A DNA stretch of 8,689 bases from Chitinophagaceae bacterium (GTDB lineage: Bacteria > Bacteroidota > Bacteroidia > Chitinophagales > Chitinophagaceae), in contig JALOMZ010000107.1 of the NCBI GenBank assembly GCA_025455205.1, positions 1 through 8,689 on the forward strand. Reading direction: 5' to 3'. A program made the position numbers and the translations under genes. The notes under the pieces were generated by a model, which worked only from the letters and a program-made list of their open reading frames with translations, searched no databases and was not told the origin of the DNA. Shown piece by piece: positions 1 through 6,658 of this stretch (its first letter is position 1; every line of letters begins with the position of its first letter).

Positions 1-896
1 CCCTCTATTATGGTCCTAACGACTACAAAACGCTGAAGGGCTACGACAATGGCATGCATAATATCGTAGACCTGGGCAGTGGCATGTTCGCCTTTGTGAA
101 ATGGATCAACCGCTGGCTCATCCTGCCCGTGTTTGAGTTTCTGGGCAACCTCATGGGCGGTACCGGCGGCTGGACCATCCTGCTGCTTACCATCTTCATC
201 CGCCTGCTCATAGCCCCGCTCACCTACAGCAGCTACCTCAGTGGCGCCAAGATGAAGGCCCTCCGCCCCGAGATCGATGCCATGAAAGCCCGCCTGGGCA
301 ACGACCAGCAGGCCATGAGCATGGAGCAGATGAAGCTCTTCCGCGAAGCCGGGGTTAATCCGCTGGGTGGTTGTGTGCCTGCGCTGCTGCAGATCCCCAT
401 CTTCTTTGCCCTGTACAGCTTCTTCAACAGCGTGATTGAGCTGCGGGGCGTGCCCTTCCTCTGGGCCACCGACCTCAGCAGCTATGACTCCATCTACAAT
501 TTCGGGTTTGAGATCCCCTTCTACGGCGGCCACATCAGCCTGTTCACCGTTACGGCATGCGTTACCAGCCTGCTGATTTCCGTATACAGCATGGCCAGCA
601 CCCCCGATACCGGCAACCCCGTGATGAAGTACATGCCCTACATCTTCCCGGTGATGATGCTTTTCATCTTCAACAAGCTGCCTTCGGCCCTTACCTGGTA
701 TTACACCGTGTCGAACGTGATCACCCTGGCCCTGCAGTTTGTGATCCAGAACTACATCATTGACCACGACAAGATTCTGGCACAGATATCTGAGAACAAA
801 TCCAAGCCGAAGAAGAAGACCAAATGGCAGGAGCGCCTGGAGCAGATGCAGGAGGCGCAGAAGAAGATGGATGAAAGGAAGAATAAAGGCAAATAA
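1..896 (+). CDS. yidC: Membrane protein insertase YidC, C-terminal part (5' end outside window)
   Basis: YidC/Oxa1/Alb3 insertase, which folds and inserts inner-membrane proteins alone or with SecYEG. The frame is open from base 3, so the ATG at 54 is internal and about 297 C-terminal residues are visible; the periplasmic domain that Bacteroidota YidC carries is cut off. Seen in order: the first conserved core helix (about 75-150), the helix GWTILLLTIFIRLLIAPLT with the groove arginine (codon 201-203; equivalent by family knowledge to E. coli R366), a charged cytoplasmic hairpin (KMKALRPEIDAMKARLG), the helix after NPLGGCVPALLQIPIFFALY, and two further hydrophobic helices (about 540-760). The tail is Lys-rich and probably helical (about 780-893), as expected for ribosome contact. 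A terminator follows directly, so this is the last gene of its transcript. Family identity is certain. Confidence 0.97.
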   Translation, partial: LYYGPNDYKTLKGYDNGMHNIVDLGSGMFAFVKWINRWLILPVFEFLGNLMGGTGGWTILLLTIFIRLLIAPLTYSSYLSGAKMKALRPEIDAMKARLGNDQQAMSMEQMKLFREAGVNPLGGCVPALLQIPIFFALYSFFNSVIELRGVPFLWATDLSSYDSIYNFGFEIPFYGGHISLFTVTACVTSLLISVYSMASTPDTGNPVMKYMPYIFPVMMLFIFNKLPSALTWYYTVSNVITLALQFVIQNYIIDHDKILAQISENKSKPKKKTKWQERLEQMQEAQKKMDERKNKGK

Positions 897-918
897 CTGA
901 CAATCAATATAGTTACTG

Positions 919-957
919 AAGCCCGCTGTCCGCCCCGCCGGCAGCGGGCTTTGTTTT
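919..957 (+). terminator. Intrinsic terminator of yidC
   Basis: A 10-bp perfect stem pairs aagcccgctg (919-928) with cagcgggctt (942-951) around a 13-base C/G-rich loop, followed by the T-rich ttgtttt. It lies 22 bases after the yidC stop codon. Confidence 0.85.
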
Positions 958-1087
958 GGCCCCTGTTAAAGTGTACGCCTGCCGGTGGAATTTCCCTAAT
1001 TTGCTATCTTATTAAAGCAACCTGTGGCACAGGATCAGCACGGCATGTGCACCATGGCCTGGGGGCAGGTTCAAGCGCAACCACAAC

Positions 1088-1723
1088 ATGAAAACATGGA
1101 TCACCGGCATGGTATGCCTGCTGTTGTCGGCAGCAGTATACAGCCAGAAAATAATGACGGAAGGCACCGTGCAGTATAAGATCACCGTGCTGGAAAAGGG
1201 CAACAATCCCGCCATAGCCGATGCTTTTGCGGGCGCCGAACAGGTGCTGCAGGTGAAGGGCTACAAGGCCCGCCTGGATTTCCGCAGCCCCCTGCGTACC
1301 CAAACGCAGGTGTATGATGCGCAGGCCAAGGATGGCTTTGTATTGCGGCAGGCAGGCAGTGAGAAATACCTCATCACCCTGGATGCCAGCCAATGGAAGC
1401 AATTCCACAAGCGCTTTTATGGCATGCAGTTTACCCTGGGCAGCGAGCAGAAGGAGGTAGCCGGCTATTCCACCCGGAAGGCGGAGGGCAAGGCGCCCGA
1501 TGGGAGCGAGATTACGGCCTATTATGCCACCGGACTCAGTCTGCTGGCAAAGGGGTATGATCCGGCCTTTGAAGGCCTGCCGGGCCTGCCCCTGGAAATT
1601 GAGGTGAGAAGCGGCGGCGTGGTGCTGCGGTATGAGGCGTCGGAGGTAAAAATGACCATGGTGAGCTCCGGCACCTTCGAGATGCCCAAATCGGGATACA
1701 AAGTCCTGGAATTCAAGCAATAA
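1088..1723 (+). CDS. Secreted protein of unknown function with a GLPGL motif (GLPGLI/DUF4412-like)
   Basis: A 211-residue exported protein. Residues 1-20 form a Sec signal peptide: Lys at 2, hydrophobic core VCLLLSAAVY, and cleavage near SQ at 19-20. The mature part looks like a beta-rich single domain: paired strands with GTVQYKITV (26-34) and ARLDF (61-65), then VAGYSTRKAEG (124-134), an EITAYYAT strand (141-148), GLPGLPLEIEV (163-173) and a closing strand pair to YKVLEF. The order 'AGY..+KA', 'YYA', 'GLPGLPLE', 'YEA.EV', 'P..GYK' recalls the GLPGLI (TIGR01200) and DUF4412 families common in Bacteroidota, whose role is unknown. No cysteine follows the signal as in a lipoprotein, so a periplasmic location is likely. 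The gene stands alone between two terminators. The start fits the signal peptide; no clear ribosome binding site is seen. Exported status is firm, family membership tentative. Confidence 0.85.
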   Translation: MKTWITGMVCLLLSAAVYSQKIMTEGTVQYKITVLEKGNNPAIADAFAGAEQVLQVKGYKARLDFRSPLRTQTQVYDAQAKDGFVLRQAGSEKYLITLDASQWKQFHKRFYGMQFTLGSEQKEVAGYSTRKAEGKAPDGSEITAYYATGLSLLAKGYDPAFEGLPGLPLEIEVRSGGVVLRYEASEVKMTMVSSGTFEMPKSGYKVLEFKQ

Positions 1724-1724
1724 A

Positions 1725-1748
1725 AAAAGACCGGGGTTCCGGTCTTTT
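1725..1748. terminator. Bidirectional terminator between two convergent genes
   Basis: Perfect 10-bp stem aaaagaccgg (1725-1734) and ccggtctttt (1739-1748) with a GGTT loop. It starts one base after the plus-strand TAA at 1721-1723 and ends one base before the minus-strand stop codon (1749-1751). With A-tracts on one side and T-tracts on the other it can end transcripts from both directions. Confidence 0.9.
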
Positions 1749-2096
1749 CTAGTATTTCGGCGCTTCTGGCGTCTTGAACTTCGACACCTTGTGCTTGTAA
1801 GGCATGATAAAGATGGTGTTACCCTTCTGATAAGTGATGATGGAACTCAGGGTAGTTTGCTGCGCAGAACGCTGCAGTTGGTTAAAACTGCCCTTGTACA
1901 GCACACCTGGCTGGTACATGAACTGGTTCTGGAAGCTGCTGCGGCTCTGGAAACCATCAAACTTCAGCACGTATCCCTTCTTATCCTTGCTGCCGCCCTT
2001 GGCACCAAAGATCTCCACCTGGCTGAAAAGCACGCAGGCCAGCACCGTAAGTGCGGCGGCTTTCAACAGGCTCTTTTTATGGGATATACGAAACAT
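1749..2096 (-). CDS. Small membrane-anchored or secreted protein of unknown function
   Basis: A 115-residue protein that I do not recognise. The N-terminus is basic (MFRISHKKSLLK), followed by a hydrophobic stretch AAALTVLACVLFSQVEIFGA (13-32), so it is either a signal peptide or a single anchor. The mature part begins with a Lys/Gly-rich turn (KGGSKDKKG), then alternating polar and aromatic residues (YVLKFDGFQSR, FMYQPGVLYKG), a Gln/Ser-rich segment, and a beta-like end with NTIFIMPYK before a basic tail. This suggests a small beta domain outside the cytoplasm. It faces the GLPGL-motif gene and shares its terminator, so the two are not cotranscribed. It is divergent from the TPR gene. The hydrophobic N-terminus and the tight terminator support it over the antisense frames at 1791-2136. 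Function unknown. Confidence 0.75.
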   Translation of the reverse strand: MFRISHKKSLLKAAALTVLACVLFSQVEIFGAKGGSKDKKGYVLKFDGFQSRSSFQNQFMYQPGVLYKGSFNQLQRSAQQTTLSSIITYQKGNTIFIMPYKHKVSKFKTPEAPKY

Positions 2097-2246
2097 GGCT
2101 GCAAAGATGTGTAAAAGTTATGGTATTGCCAATTAACAGAACGCGCGAAGGTCAAAATTGTTGTGAGAAAGTGGATAAAAGCTTTATTAGCGTGGTAAGT
2201 GGTGAGCACGGGTCATTGTAGCTTTAGAAAACTTACTGATTCAGCT

Positions 2247-3671
2247 ATGGGGAACTATTCAAGCCGTCGCGAAAGGGAGGAAATGCAGGAATTGCTGAAG
2301 GCCTATCAGAACCTGAAGGCCGGACGAGCCGCCTCCTTCCTGGAAGAAGAGGATTTTGAGCGGATCATTGACTATTACGATGACCAGGAAGATGTTCCCG
2401 CAGCCCTGGAGGCCGCCGTGATTGGCCTGGAACATTTCCCCTTTGCTGCCCAACTGATGTACCGCAAGGCCGATTTTCTCATTGCGCAGCAGCAGTACCA
2501 GGATGCCCTGGAGGTGCTGGATGCCGCCGCCCTCTACGACCAAACGGATATTTCCCTTCCCATCCTGCGTACCGATGCTTACCTGGCCCTGGAGGAACCC
2601 GAAAAGGCGGCCCGTGTGCTGGAAGAAGCACTGGAGCAGTTTGAAGGGGAGGAGCGCATTGAGCTGCTGTTTGAGTTGGCCGATGTGTACGACGACTACG
2701 AAGATTTCCAGAAAGTGTTCGACTGTCTCCGGCTGATTCTGGAGGAAGATCCCAACAATGAGGAGGCCCTGTTGAAGATCTGCTTCTGGGCCGATTTCAC
2801 CGGTCGCAGCGAGGAGAGCATCCGCCTGCACCAGTGGATCATTGATGAGCACCCCTTTAATGAACTGGCTTGGTTCAACCTGGCCACCGCGTACCAGGGG
2901 CTGAAACTCTATGAAAAGGCCATCGATGCCTACCAGTACGCCCTGGCCATAGACGAGAAGCTGGACATTGCCTACCGCAACATGGGCGATGCCTATATCC
3001 GCATCCGCAAGTTCAGGGAAGCCATAGAATGCCTGGAAAAGGTGCTGGAGCTGAGCCGCCCGGAGGATGTGATCTTTGAAGCCATCGGCCATTGCTACCA
3101 CAAACTGGAGAATTTTCCCCAGGCGCGGTTTTATTATCGCAAGGCCAGCCATATCAATCCGGAAGACAGCCGGATCTATTACAAAATTGCTATCACCTAT
3201 TATCGCGAAAGCAAGTTCGACAAGGCCATCCGCCAGCTGGAGCAGGCCATGAAGATCCATCGCAGCCAGCCAGACTTCAACCTGCTGATGGGCGACTGCT
3301 ATTTTCAGCTCAACCAGCTGCGCGAAGCCGTGCAGTATTATGCCACAGTGGTGAAGCTCAAACCTCGCAACCTGCGCGGGCAGGAAGCCCTCATCAGCTG
3401 CCTGCTGCAGGGCGGATTCTACGATGAGGCCCACAGCCAGAGCCTGCAGGCTTTTGAGCTCACCAAACACAATGCCCTGTTTCTCTATACCGCCAGCGCT
3501 GCGCTGTTTGGGGCCGCCCAAACCAAGGAAGCACTGCTGCAGCTGGAACAGGCGCTATCCGTTTATCCCCAGGGCTTCAAGAAAATGGTGGACCTGGTAC
3601 CCGGACTGCTGCAGGTGCCTCGCGTGGTGGACCTGGCCAACCAGTACCTCAAAAAACGCAAGGGCAAATAG
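2247..3671 (+). CDS. Tetratricopeptide repeat (TPR) protein, cytoplasmic
   Basis: A 474-residue helical-repeat protein with no signal peptide, so probably a cytoplasmic protein-binding scaffold. About twelve 34-residue TPR-like units run from residue 36 to about 455; the clearest are LAWFNLATAYQGLKLYEKA..., IAYRNMGDAYIRIRKFREA... and RIYYKIAITYYRESKFDKA..., with the usual pattern of aromatic, small and Ala positions. The C-terminus is short and basic (KKRKGK). No enzymatic domain is visible. I prefer ATG 2247 (MGNYSSRREREEMQELL) because an acidic helical start before a fixed 'LKAG' segment is what I recall for Bacteroidota homologues. A GTG at 2199 would add 16 low-complexity residues. An ATG at 2283 has a good Shine-Dalgarno (gggagg) and would remove 12. 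Binding partners are unknown. The gene precedes the ComA-like gene but is separated from it by a strong terminator. Confidence 0.92.
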   Translation: MGNYSSRREREEMQELLKAYQNLKAGRAASFLEEEDFERIIDYYDDQEDVPAALEAAVIGLEHFPFAAQLMYRKADFLIAQQQYQDALEVLDAAALYDQTDISLPILRTDAYLALEEPEKAARVLEEALEQFEGEERIELLFELADVYDDYEDFQKVFDCLRLILEEDPNNEEALLKICFWADFTGRSEESIRLHQWIIDEHPFNELAWFNLATAYQGLKLYEKAIDAYQYALAIDEKLDIAYRNMGDAYIRIRKFREAIECLEKVLELSRPEDVIFEAIGHCYHKLENFPQARFYYRKASHINPEDSRIYYKIAITYYRESKFDKAIRQLEQAMKIHRSQPDFNLLMGDCYFQLNQLREAVQYYATVVKLKPRNLRGQEALISCLLQGGFYDEAHSQSLQAFELTKHNALFLYTASAALFGAAQTKEALLQLEQALSVYPQGFKKMVDLVPGLLQVPRVVDLANQYLKKRKGK

Positions 3672-3700
3672 ATTATGGGGTTTGTATCATAATTCCCTCG

Positions 3701-3729
3701 CCATCGCCCTCCGGGGCGGTGGTTTTTTT
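3701..3729 (+). terminator. Strong intrinsic terminator after the TPR gene
   Basis: A 9-bp stem ccatcgccc (3701-3709) and gggcggtgg (3714-3722), with one G-U pair, closes a TCCG loop (c-UCCG-g, the very stable UNCG type) and runs straight into seven T (3723-3729). It lies 29 bases after the stop codon. Confidence 0.93.
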
Positions 3730-3778
3730 GCGCCATAAACCTTGATATATGTCATGGATACACAATTTCAAATTCGCT

Positions 3779-3786
3779 TAGGTTTG
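3779..3786 (+). promoter_or_regulatory. Probable promoter -7 box of the comA-like/aroE operon
   Basis: TAGGTTTG matches the Bacteroidota primary sigma -7 consensus TAnnTTTG exactly and would give a leader of about 25 bases before ATG 3816. It lies just after the TPR terminator, where a new transcript must begin. I see no good TTTG -33 box at the usual spacing, so the call is moderate. Confidence 0.5.
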
Positions 3787-3815
3787 CAGCCGTTCTGAAT
3801 TGAAATACCCCTTAT

Positions 3816-4586
3816 ATGAACTTTCCGTTAACCCAAATACCTGACCGGAACCAGAAACCCCGGACCAGCGGCCTCACCATGGTAATGGACAAAGGCCTGA
3901 GCATTGAGGAAGTGAAAAACTTCATGAGCGTAGCCTACCCGCATGTAGATGTGGTGAAGCTGGGCTTCGGCACCTCCTTTGTAACCCCCGACCTGCGCAA
4001 AAAGATCGAGACCTATAAGTCGTATAACATTCCCATCTATTTTGGTGGCACCCTGTTCGAAGCTTTCCTGATCCGCAACCAGTTTGATGACTATGTGGCT
4101 GTGCTGAAGGATTATGGCATTGACTGGATCGAAGTGTCAGATGGCAGCATCACCATTCCGCATGCCGAGAAATGCGGCTATATCGAAAAACTCACCAAAT
4201 ACGGCCTGGTGTTGAGCGAAGTGGGCAGCAAGGACGCCGCCCATATCATTCCGCCCTACAAATGGATCGAACTGATGCGGGCCGAACTCAGCGCCGGCAG
4301 CAGCTATGTGATTGCCGAAGCGCGCGAAGCCGGTAACGTGGGCATCTACCGCGGCAGCGGCGAAGTTCGGGAGGGCCTGGTGCAGGAGATCCTCACCCAG
4401 ATCCCCGGCGAAAAGATCATCTGGGAAGCGCCCCAGAAAGCACAGCAGCTCTACTTCCTCGAACTGCTGGGCTGCAACGTGAACCTGGGTAATATCGCCC
4501 CCTCCGAAGTAATTCCCCTGGAAGCCATGCGTATTGGCCTGCGCGGCGATACCTTCTTCTTGTACCTCGACAAACAGGAAGCCTGA
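3816..4586 (+). CDS. Phosphosulfolactate synthase (ComA) family protein
   Basis: A 256-residue TIM-barrel protein of the ComA family (PF02679). Archaeal ComA joins phosphoenolpyruvate and sulfite into (R)-phosphosulfolactate, the first step to coenzyme M. Family motifs are present in order: KLGFGTS (48-54), GGTLFEAF (77-84), EVSDGSI (106-112), SEVGSKDA (134-141), EAREAGNVGIYRG (168-180), WEAPQKAQQ (203-211), NLGNI (223-227) and GLRGDT (241-246). Length is normal and no key block is missing. The first 17 residues are a polar N-terminal extension. It is the first gene of an operon and its TGA overlaps the aroE ATG by one base. Bacteria have no coenzyme M pathway of the methanogen type; homologues in Bacillus (YitD) and plants (HSA32) show that the family has other uses, so the reaction in this organism is not certain. 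A link to cysteate for sulfonolipids is possible. Family certain, substrate inferred. Confidence 0.93.
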   Translation: MNFPLTQIPDRNQKPRTSGLTMVMDKGLSIEEVKNFMSVAYPHVDVVKLGFGTSFVTPDLRKKIETYKSYNIPIYFGGTLFEAFLIRNQFDDYVAVLKDYGIDWIEVSDGSITIPHAEKCGYIEKLTKYGLVLSEVGSKDAAHIIPPYKWIELMRAELSAGSSYVIAEAREAGNVGIYRGSGEVREGLVQEILTQIPGEKIIWEAPQKAQQLYFLELLGCNVNLGNIAPSEVIPLEAMRIGLRGDTFFLYLDKQEA

Positions 4587-5332
4587 TGCGCTTGTTCGGA
4601 CTGATCGGTTACCCGTTGTCGCATTCCTTTTCGAGAGACTACTTCACCCGCAAATTTGAAGTAGAGCGGCGCGCCGACTGCAGGTACGAACTGTTTCCCA
4701 TTGCCAGCATCACCAAACTGCCGGAGCTGCTGCAGCATCACCCCGACCTGGAAGGACTGAATGTTACCATTCCCTACAAGGAAGAGGTACTGGCTTATCT
4801 CGACGTGAAAGACGGCCTGCCGGAAAGCCTTCCCGCCTGCAACTGCATCCGCATTCGCAATGGAAGGCTGGAGGGTTTCAATACCGACTGGATTGGCTTT
4901 GAGCACAGCCTGAAGCCGCTGCTGCAGCCGCATCACAAGAAGGCCCTGGTGCTGGGCAATGGCGGTGCCTCCAAGGCGGTGATCTATGTACTGCAGAGGC
5001 TGGGCATTTCGTATGAAGTGGTAAGCCGCAAACTGCATGATGGCTCCACCCTCACTTATGAGCAGTTGAATTTTGCGGTGGTGCGCAGCCATCCCCTCAT
5101 CATCAACACCACGCCGCTGGGCACCTATCCCAACGTGCAGGAGTGCCCGCCCATACCGTACGATGCCCTCACCGATCAGCACCTCCTGTACGACCTGGTA
5201 TACAACCCCGAACTGACCAAGTTCATGCAGCAGGGGCAGATACGGGGCGCCACGGTGAGGAATGGCTACGACATGCTGGTGGGACAGGCTGAAGCAGCCT
5301 GGCGCATCTGGAACGAGGGGCGGATGCATTAA
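4586..5332 (+). CDS. aroE: Shikimate dehydrogenase (NADP+)
   Basis: Reduces 3-dehydroshikimate to shikimate with NADPH in the chorismate pathway for aromatic amino acids; cytoplasmic. The 248 residues are slightly short for AroE (about 270) but complete. N-terminal substrate domain: GYPLSHSFS (8-16) with the shikimate-binding serines S12 and S14, GLNVTIPYKEE (57-67) with catalytic K65, ACNC (84-87) with N86, and FNTDW (98-102) with catalytic D101. The NADP domain has GNGGAS (124-129) and VVSRK (145-149), where the arginine would contact the cofactor phosphate. It ends with NTTPLG (174-179), DLVYNP (203-208) and GYDMLVGQA (227-235). The T of the usual 'NT' is Cys87. It is translationally coupled to the upstream ComA-like gene (TGATG), and its TAA overlaps the stop codon of the convergent thioesterase gene. 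Confidence 0.96.
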   Translation: MRLFGLIGYPLSHSFSRDYFTRKFEVERRADCRYELFPIASITKLPELLQHHPDLEGLNVTIPYKEEVLAYLDVKDGLPESLPACNCIRIRNGRLEGFNTDWIGFEHSLKPLLQPHHKKALVLGNGGASKAVIYVLQRLGISYEVVSRKLHDGSTLTYEQLNFAVVRSHPLIINTTPLGTYPNVQECPPIPYDALTDQHLLYDLVYNPELTKFMQQGQIRGATVRNGYDMLVGQAEAAWRIWNEGRMH

Positions 5333-5772
5333 GCGTTGCCCGACAATCTTGCCAATGCACCGGCCGGTATGTTCACCGGCTTTTTTTGTTGGTAGTCGAA
5401 GCAGATCATGCCCGTTTTGGCCAGTCCGGCAAGCTTGGCCACGCCTTCTCTTTCCATGGTCATCCTGTAAACCAGGTCGAAGCCGATGGCGCTGAAACCA
5501 TGGGCGGCCACTTCTATCAACACTGTGTCGCCGTAGTGCAGTTCGGCCTTGTATTCCATGGCGGCATCTGCCATAATGAGGCCGGCACCATCCAGGTTCA
5601 GTTCGGAAAAGCCCAGGCTTTGCAGAAACTGCATGCGGGCCTCGTGCACCAGGCTCAGGAAGGCATCGTTGCCCACATGGTTGCCGTAGTTGAGGTCGGT
5701 GATGCGTATGGCGATGCGGGTACTGAAGGTGTAGGCGGCAGGTTGTTCAATCCTGATGCGTTGCATGGTCAT
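5329..5772 (-). CDS. Hotdog-fold acyl-CoA thioesterase (YbgC/4HBT-like)
   Basis: A 147-residue single hotdog domain of the 4-hydroxybenzoyl-CoA thioesterase superfamily, expected to hydrolyse acyl-CoA or acyl-ACP thioesters in the cytoplasm. The active-site segment ITDLNYGNHVGNDAFL (24-39) matches the YbgC/FadM pattern D.D..GHVNN..YL with D26, H32 and N35; the central-helix residue E44 follows in VHEAR. The second half has the usual strands, AMEYKAEL (71-78), GDTVLIEV (81-88) and TGMICFDY (120-127). The substrate cannot be read from sequence. It is the second gene of an operon: its ATG overlaps the upstream pyrophosphatase TGA as ATGA, and a second ATG two codons later (MQRIRI) is an equally possible start. 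The 3' end overlaps the aroE stop and carries the aroE terminator within the coding sequence. Confidence 0.9.
   Translation of the reverse strand: MTMQRIRIEQPAAYTFSTRIAIRITDLNYGNHVGNDAFLSLVHEARMQFLQSLGFSELNLDGAGLIMADAAMEYKAELHYGDTVLIEVAAHGFSAIGFDLVYRMTMEREGVAKLAGLAKTGMICFDYQQKKPVNIPAGALARLSGNA
5363..5387 (+). terminator. Intrinsic terminator of the comA-like/aroE operon, inside the opposing gene
   Basis: Stem gccggt (5363-5368) and accggc (5375-5380) with a six-base loop, followed by seven T (5381-5387). It is 30 bases after the aroE stop. On the minus strand these bases encode residues about 129-138 of the thioesterase; the T-tract is read as the two lysines K130 and K131. Confidence 0.85.
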
Positions 5773-6350
5773 CGTTTTTGGCGGGCCAGGAAGTCGAAGA
5801 GTTTGGCCACGGCTTTGGCCCTGTGGCTGTATTGGTTTTTTTCTGCCAGGGTCATTTCGGCAAAGCTTCGGGTATCGCCTGCCGGCACAAATACCGGGTC
5901 GTAACCAAAGCCGCCGTCGCCGCGGGCAGCGTCCGTGATATGGCCGGGGCAGATGCCTTCAAAAAGATGTTCTTCTCCATTGAAGCGCAGGGAGATGACG
6001 GTGCGGAAGCGGGCATTGCGGTCCTGCTGTCCTGCCATGTTGCGCAGCAGCAGCTGTACATTGTCGGCAAAGGAGGCTTGATCGCCGGCATAGCGGGCGC
6101 TTCGCACGCCGGGGGCGCCGTTCAGGGCTTCCACTTCCAGGCCCGTGTCTTCACTGAAGCAGTTGGTGCCGGTCATGGCCAGTATCACGCCCGATTTCTC
6201 ACTGGCGTTGGCTTCCAGGGTATCATGTGGTTCGGGTATGTCCACATGGATGCCGGCCTGCCGCAGGCTGAGCACTTCAAAGCCGGCGGGAATGGCCTGC
6301 TGTATTTCGGCCACCTTGTGGGCATTGTTGGTGGCAAAGATGAGTTGCAT
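5769..6350 (-). CDS. rdgB: dITP/XTP pyrophosphatase (RdgB/HAM1 family)
   Basis: House-cleaning enzyme that hydrolyses non-canonical purine nucleotides (dITP, ITP, XTP) to the monophosphate and pyrophosphate, keeping deaminated bases out of DNA and RNA. From ATG 6350 the protein has 193 residues, the family norm, and starts MQLIFATNNAHK with the nucleotide-binding TNN and Lys (7-12). It continues with the catalytic acidic segment SEDTGLEVEAL (66-76; D68), GAPGVRSARYAG (78-89), the base-recognition loop GFGYDPVF (147-154), SFAEMT (162-167), KNQYSHR (171-177) and a C-terminal helix. All conserved polar residues I expect are present. A GTG at 6365 would add five residues, but the family N-terminus and the promoter position favour ATG 6350. 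It is followed without a gap by the thioesterase gene. Confidence 0.95.
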   Translation of the reverse strand: MQLIFATNNAHKVAEIQQAIPAGFEVLSLRQAGIHVDIPEPHDTLEANASEKSGVILAMTGTNCFSEDTGLEVEALNGAPGVRSARYAGDQASFADNVQLLLRNMAGQQDRNARFRTVISLRFNGEEHLFEGICPGHITDAARGDGGFGYDPVFVPAGDTRSFAEMTLAEKNQYSHRAKAVAKLFDFLARQKR

Positions 6351-6386
6351 GGCGGGTAGGTGCACAACAGATTACATGTTGGCGGA

Positions 6387-6421
6387 CAAAGCTAGCCAGC
6401 GCTGCAGAATAATGCCCCAAA
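6387..6421 (-). promoter_or_regulatory. Probable promoter of the rdgB/thioesterase operon
   Basis: On the minus strand TAGCTTTG (6394-6387) matches TAnnTTTG exactly. A TTTG -33 box within a T-run (6421-6418) lies 23 bases upstream, at the long end of the accepted range. The leader to ATG 6350 would be about 30 bases. Confidence 0.55.
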
Positions 6422-6611
6422 AAATCTGGCGGCCGGGATAAAATGTTCAGCATGGATGGGGCTGCAAATATTATTCACCATGGATCGGCCAGGGCCAGAT
6501 ACCATCGCCCAATGGGGACAACATAGCGGGGTTGCTATGGCTGGCTTTCCGGGGCGGAGCCGGGGAGGAAAGGTGGCTGATCAAGATCAATCCAAAACCA
6601 TAACGCCATTA

Positions 6612-6629
6612 ACCTGTTCAAAACAGGGT
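6612..6629 (-). terminator. Weak hairpin downstream of the FAS1 gene
   Basis: Six-bp stem cctgtt (6613-6618) and aacagg (6622-6627) with a three-base loop, 30 bases after the FAS1 stop. On the minus strand it is followed by ttaatggcgtt, which is not a proper T-tract, so termination here is only possible. Confidence 0.25.
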
Positions 6630-6658
6630 GGTATGGCAGGGTGGATTTTTACATCGTG

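Larger units (their letters stand above)
6351..6658. other. Gene-free stretch between rdgB and the FAS1 gene
   Basis: Holds the rdgB promoter near its left end and a weak hairpin after the FAS1 gene near its right end. The middle (about 6430-6600) shows no convincing gene, RNA or repeat. The word catggat occurs twice, 28 bases apart (6451 and 6479), which I treat as chance. Confidence 0.5.

Noticed and set aside
1004..1720. Open frame of 238 codons antisense to the GLPGL-motif gene
   Set aside because: The plus-strand frame has a signal peptide, family-like motifs and its own terminator; the antisense translation is His/Gln-rich without features.
2102..2109. CATCTTTG on the minus strand as a -7 box for the small membrane protein
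   Set aside because: It matches TAnnTTTG in seven of eight positions, but transcription would begin almost at the start codon. Possible as a leaderless transcript, but not enough to annotate.
2259..3521. Open frame of 420 codons antisense to the TPR gene
   Set aside because: It mirrors the codon use of the clear TPR gene and its translation shows no domain or plausible composition. The TPR repeats on the plus strand are unmistakable.
4451..5329. Open frame of 292 codons antisense to aroE and the end of the ComA-like gene
   Set aside because: Both plus-strand proteins carry full family motifs; the antisense frame is a GC-rich shadow.
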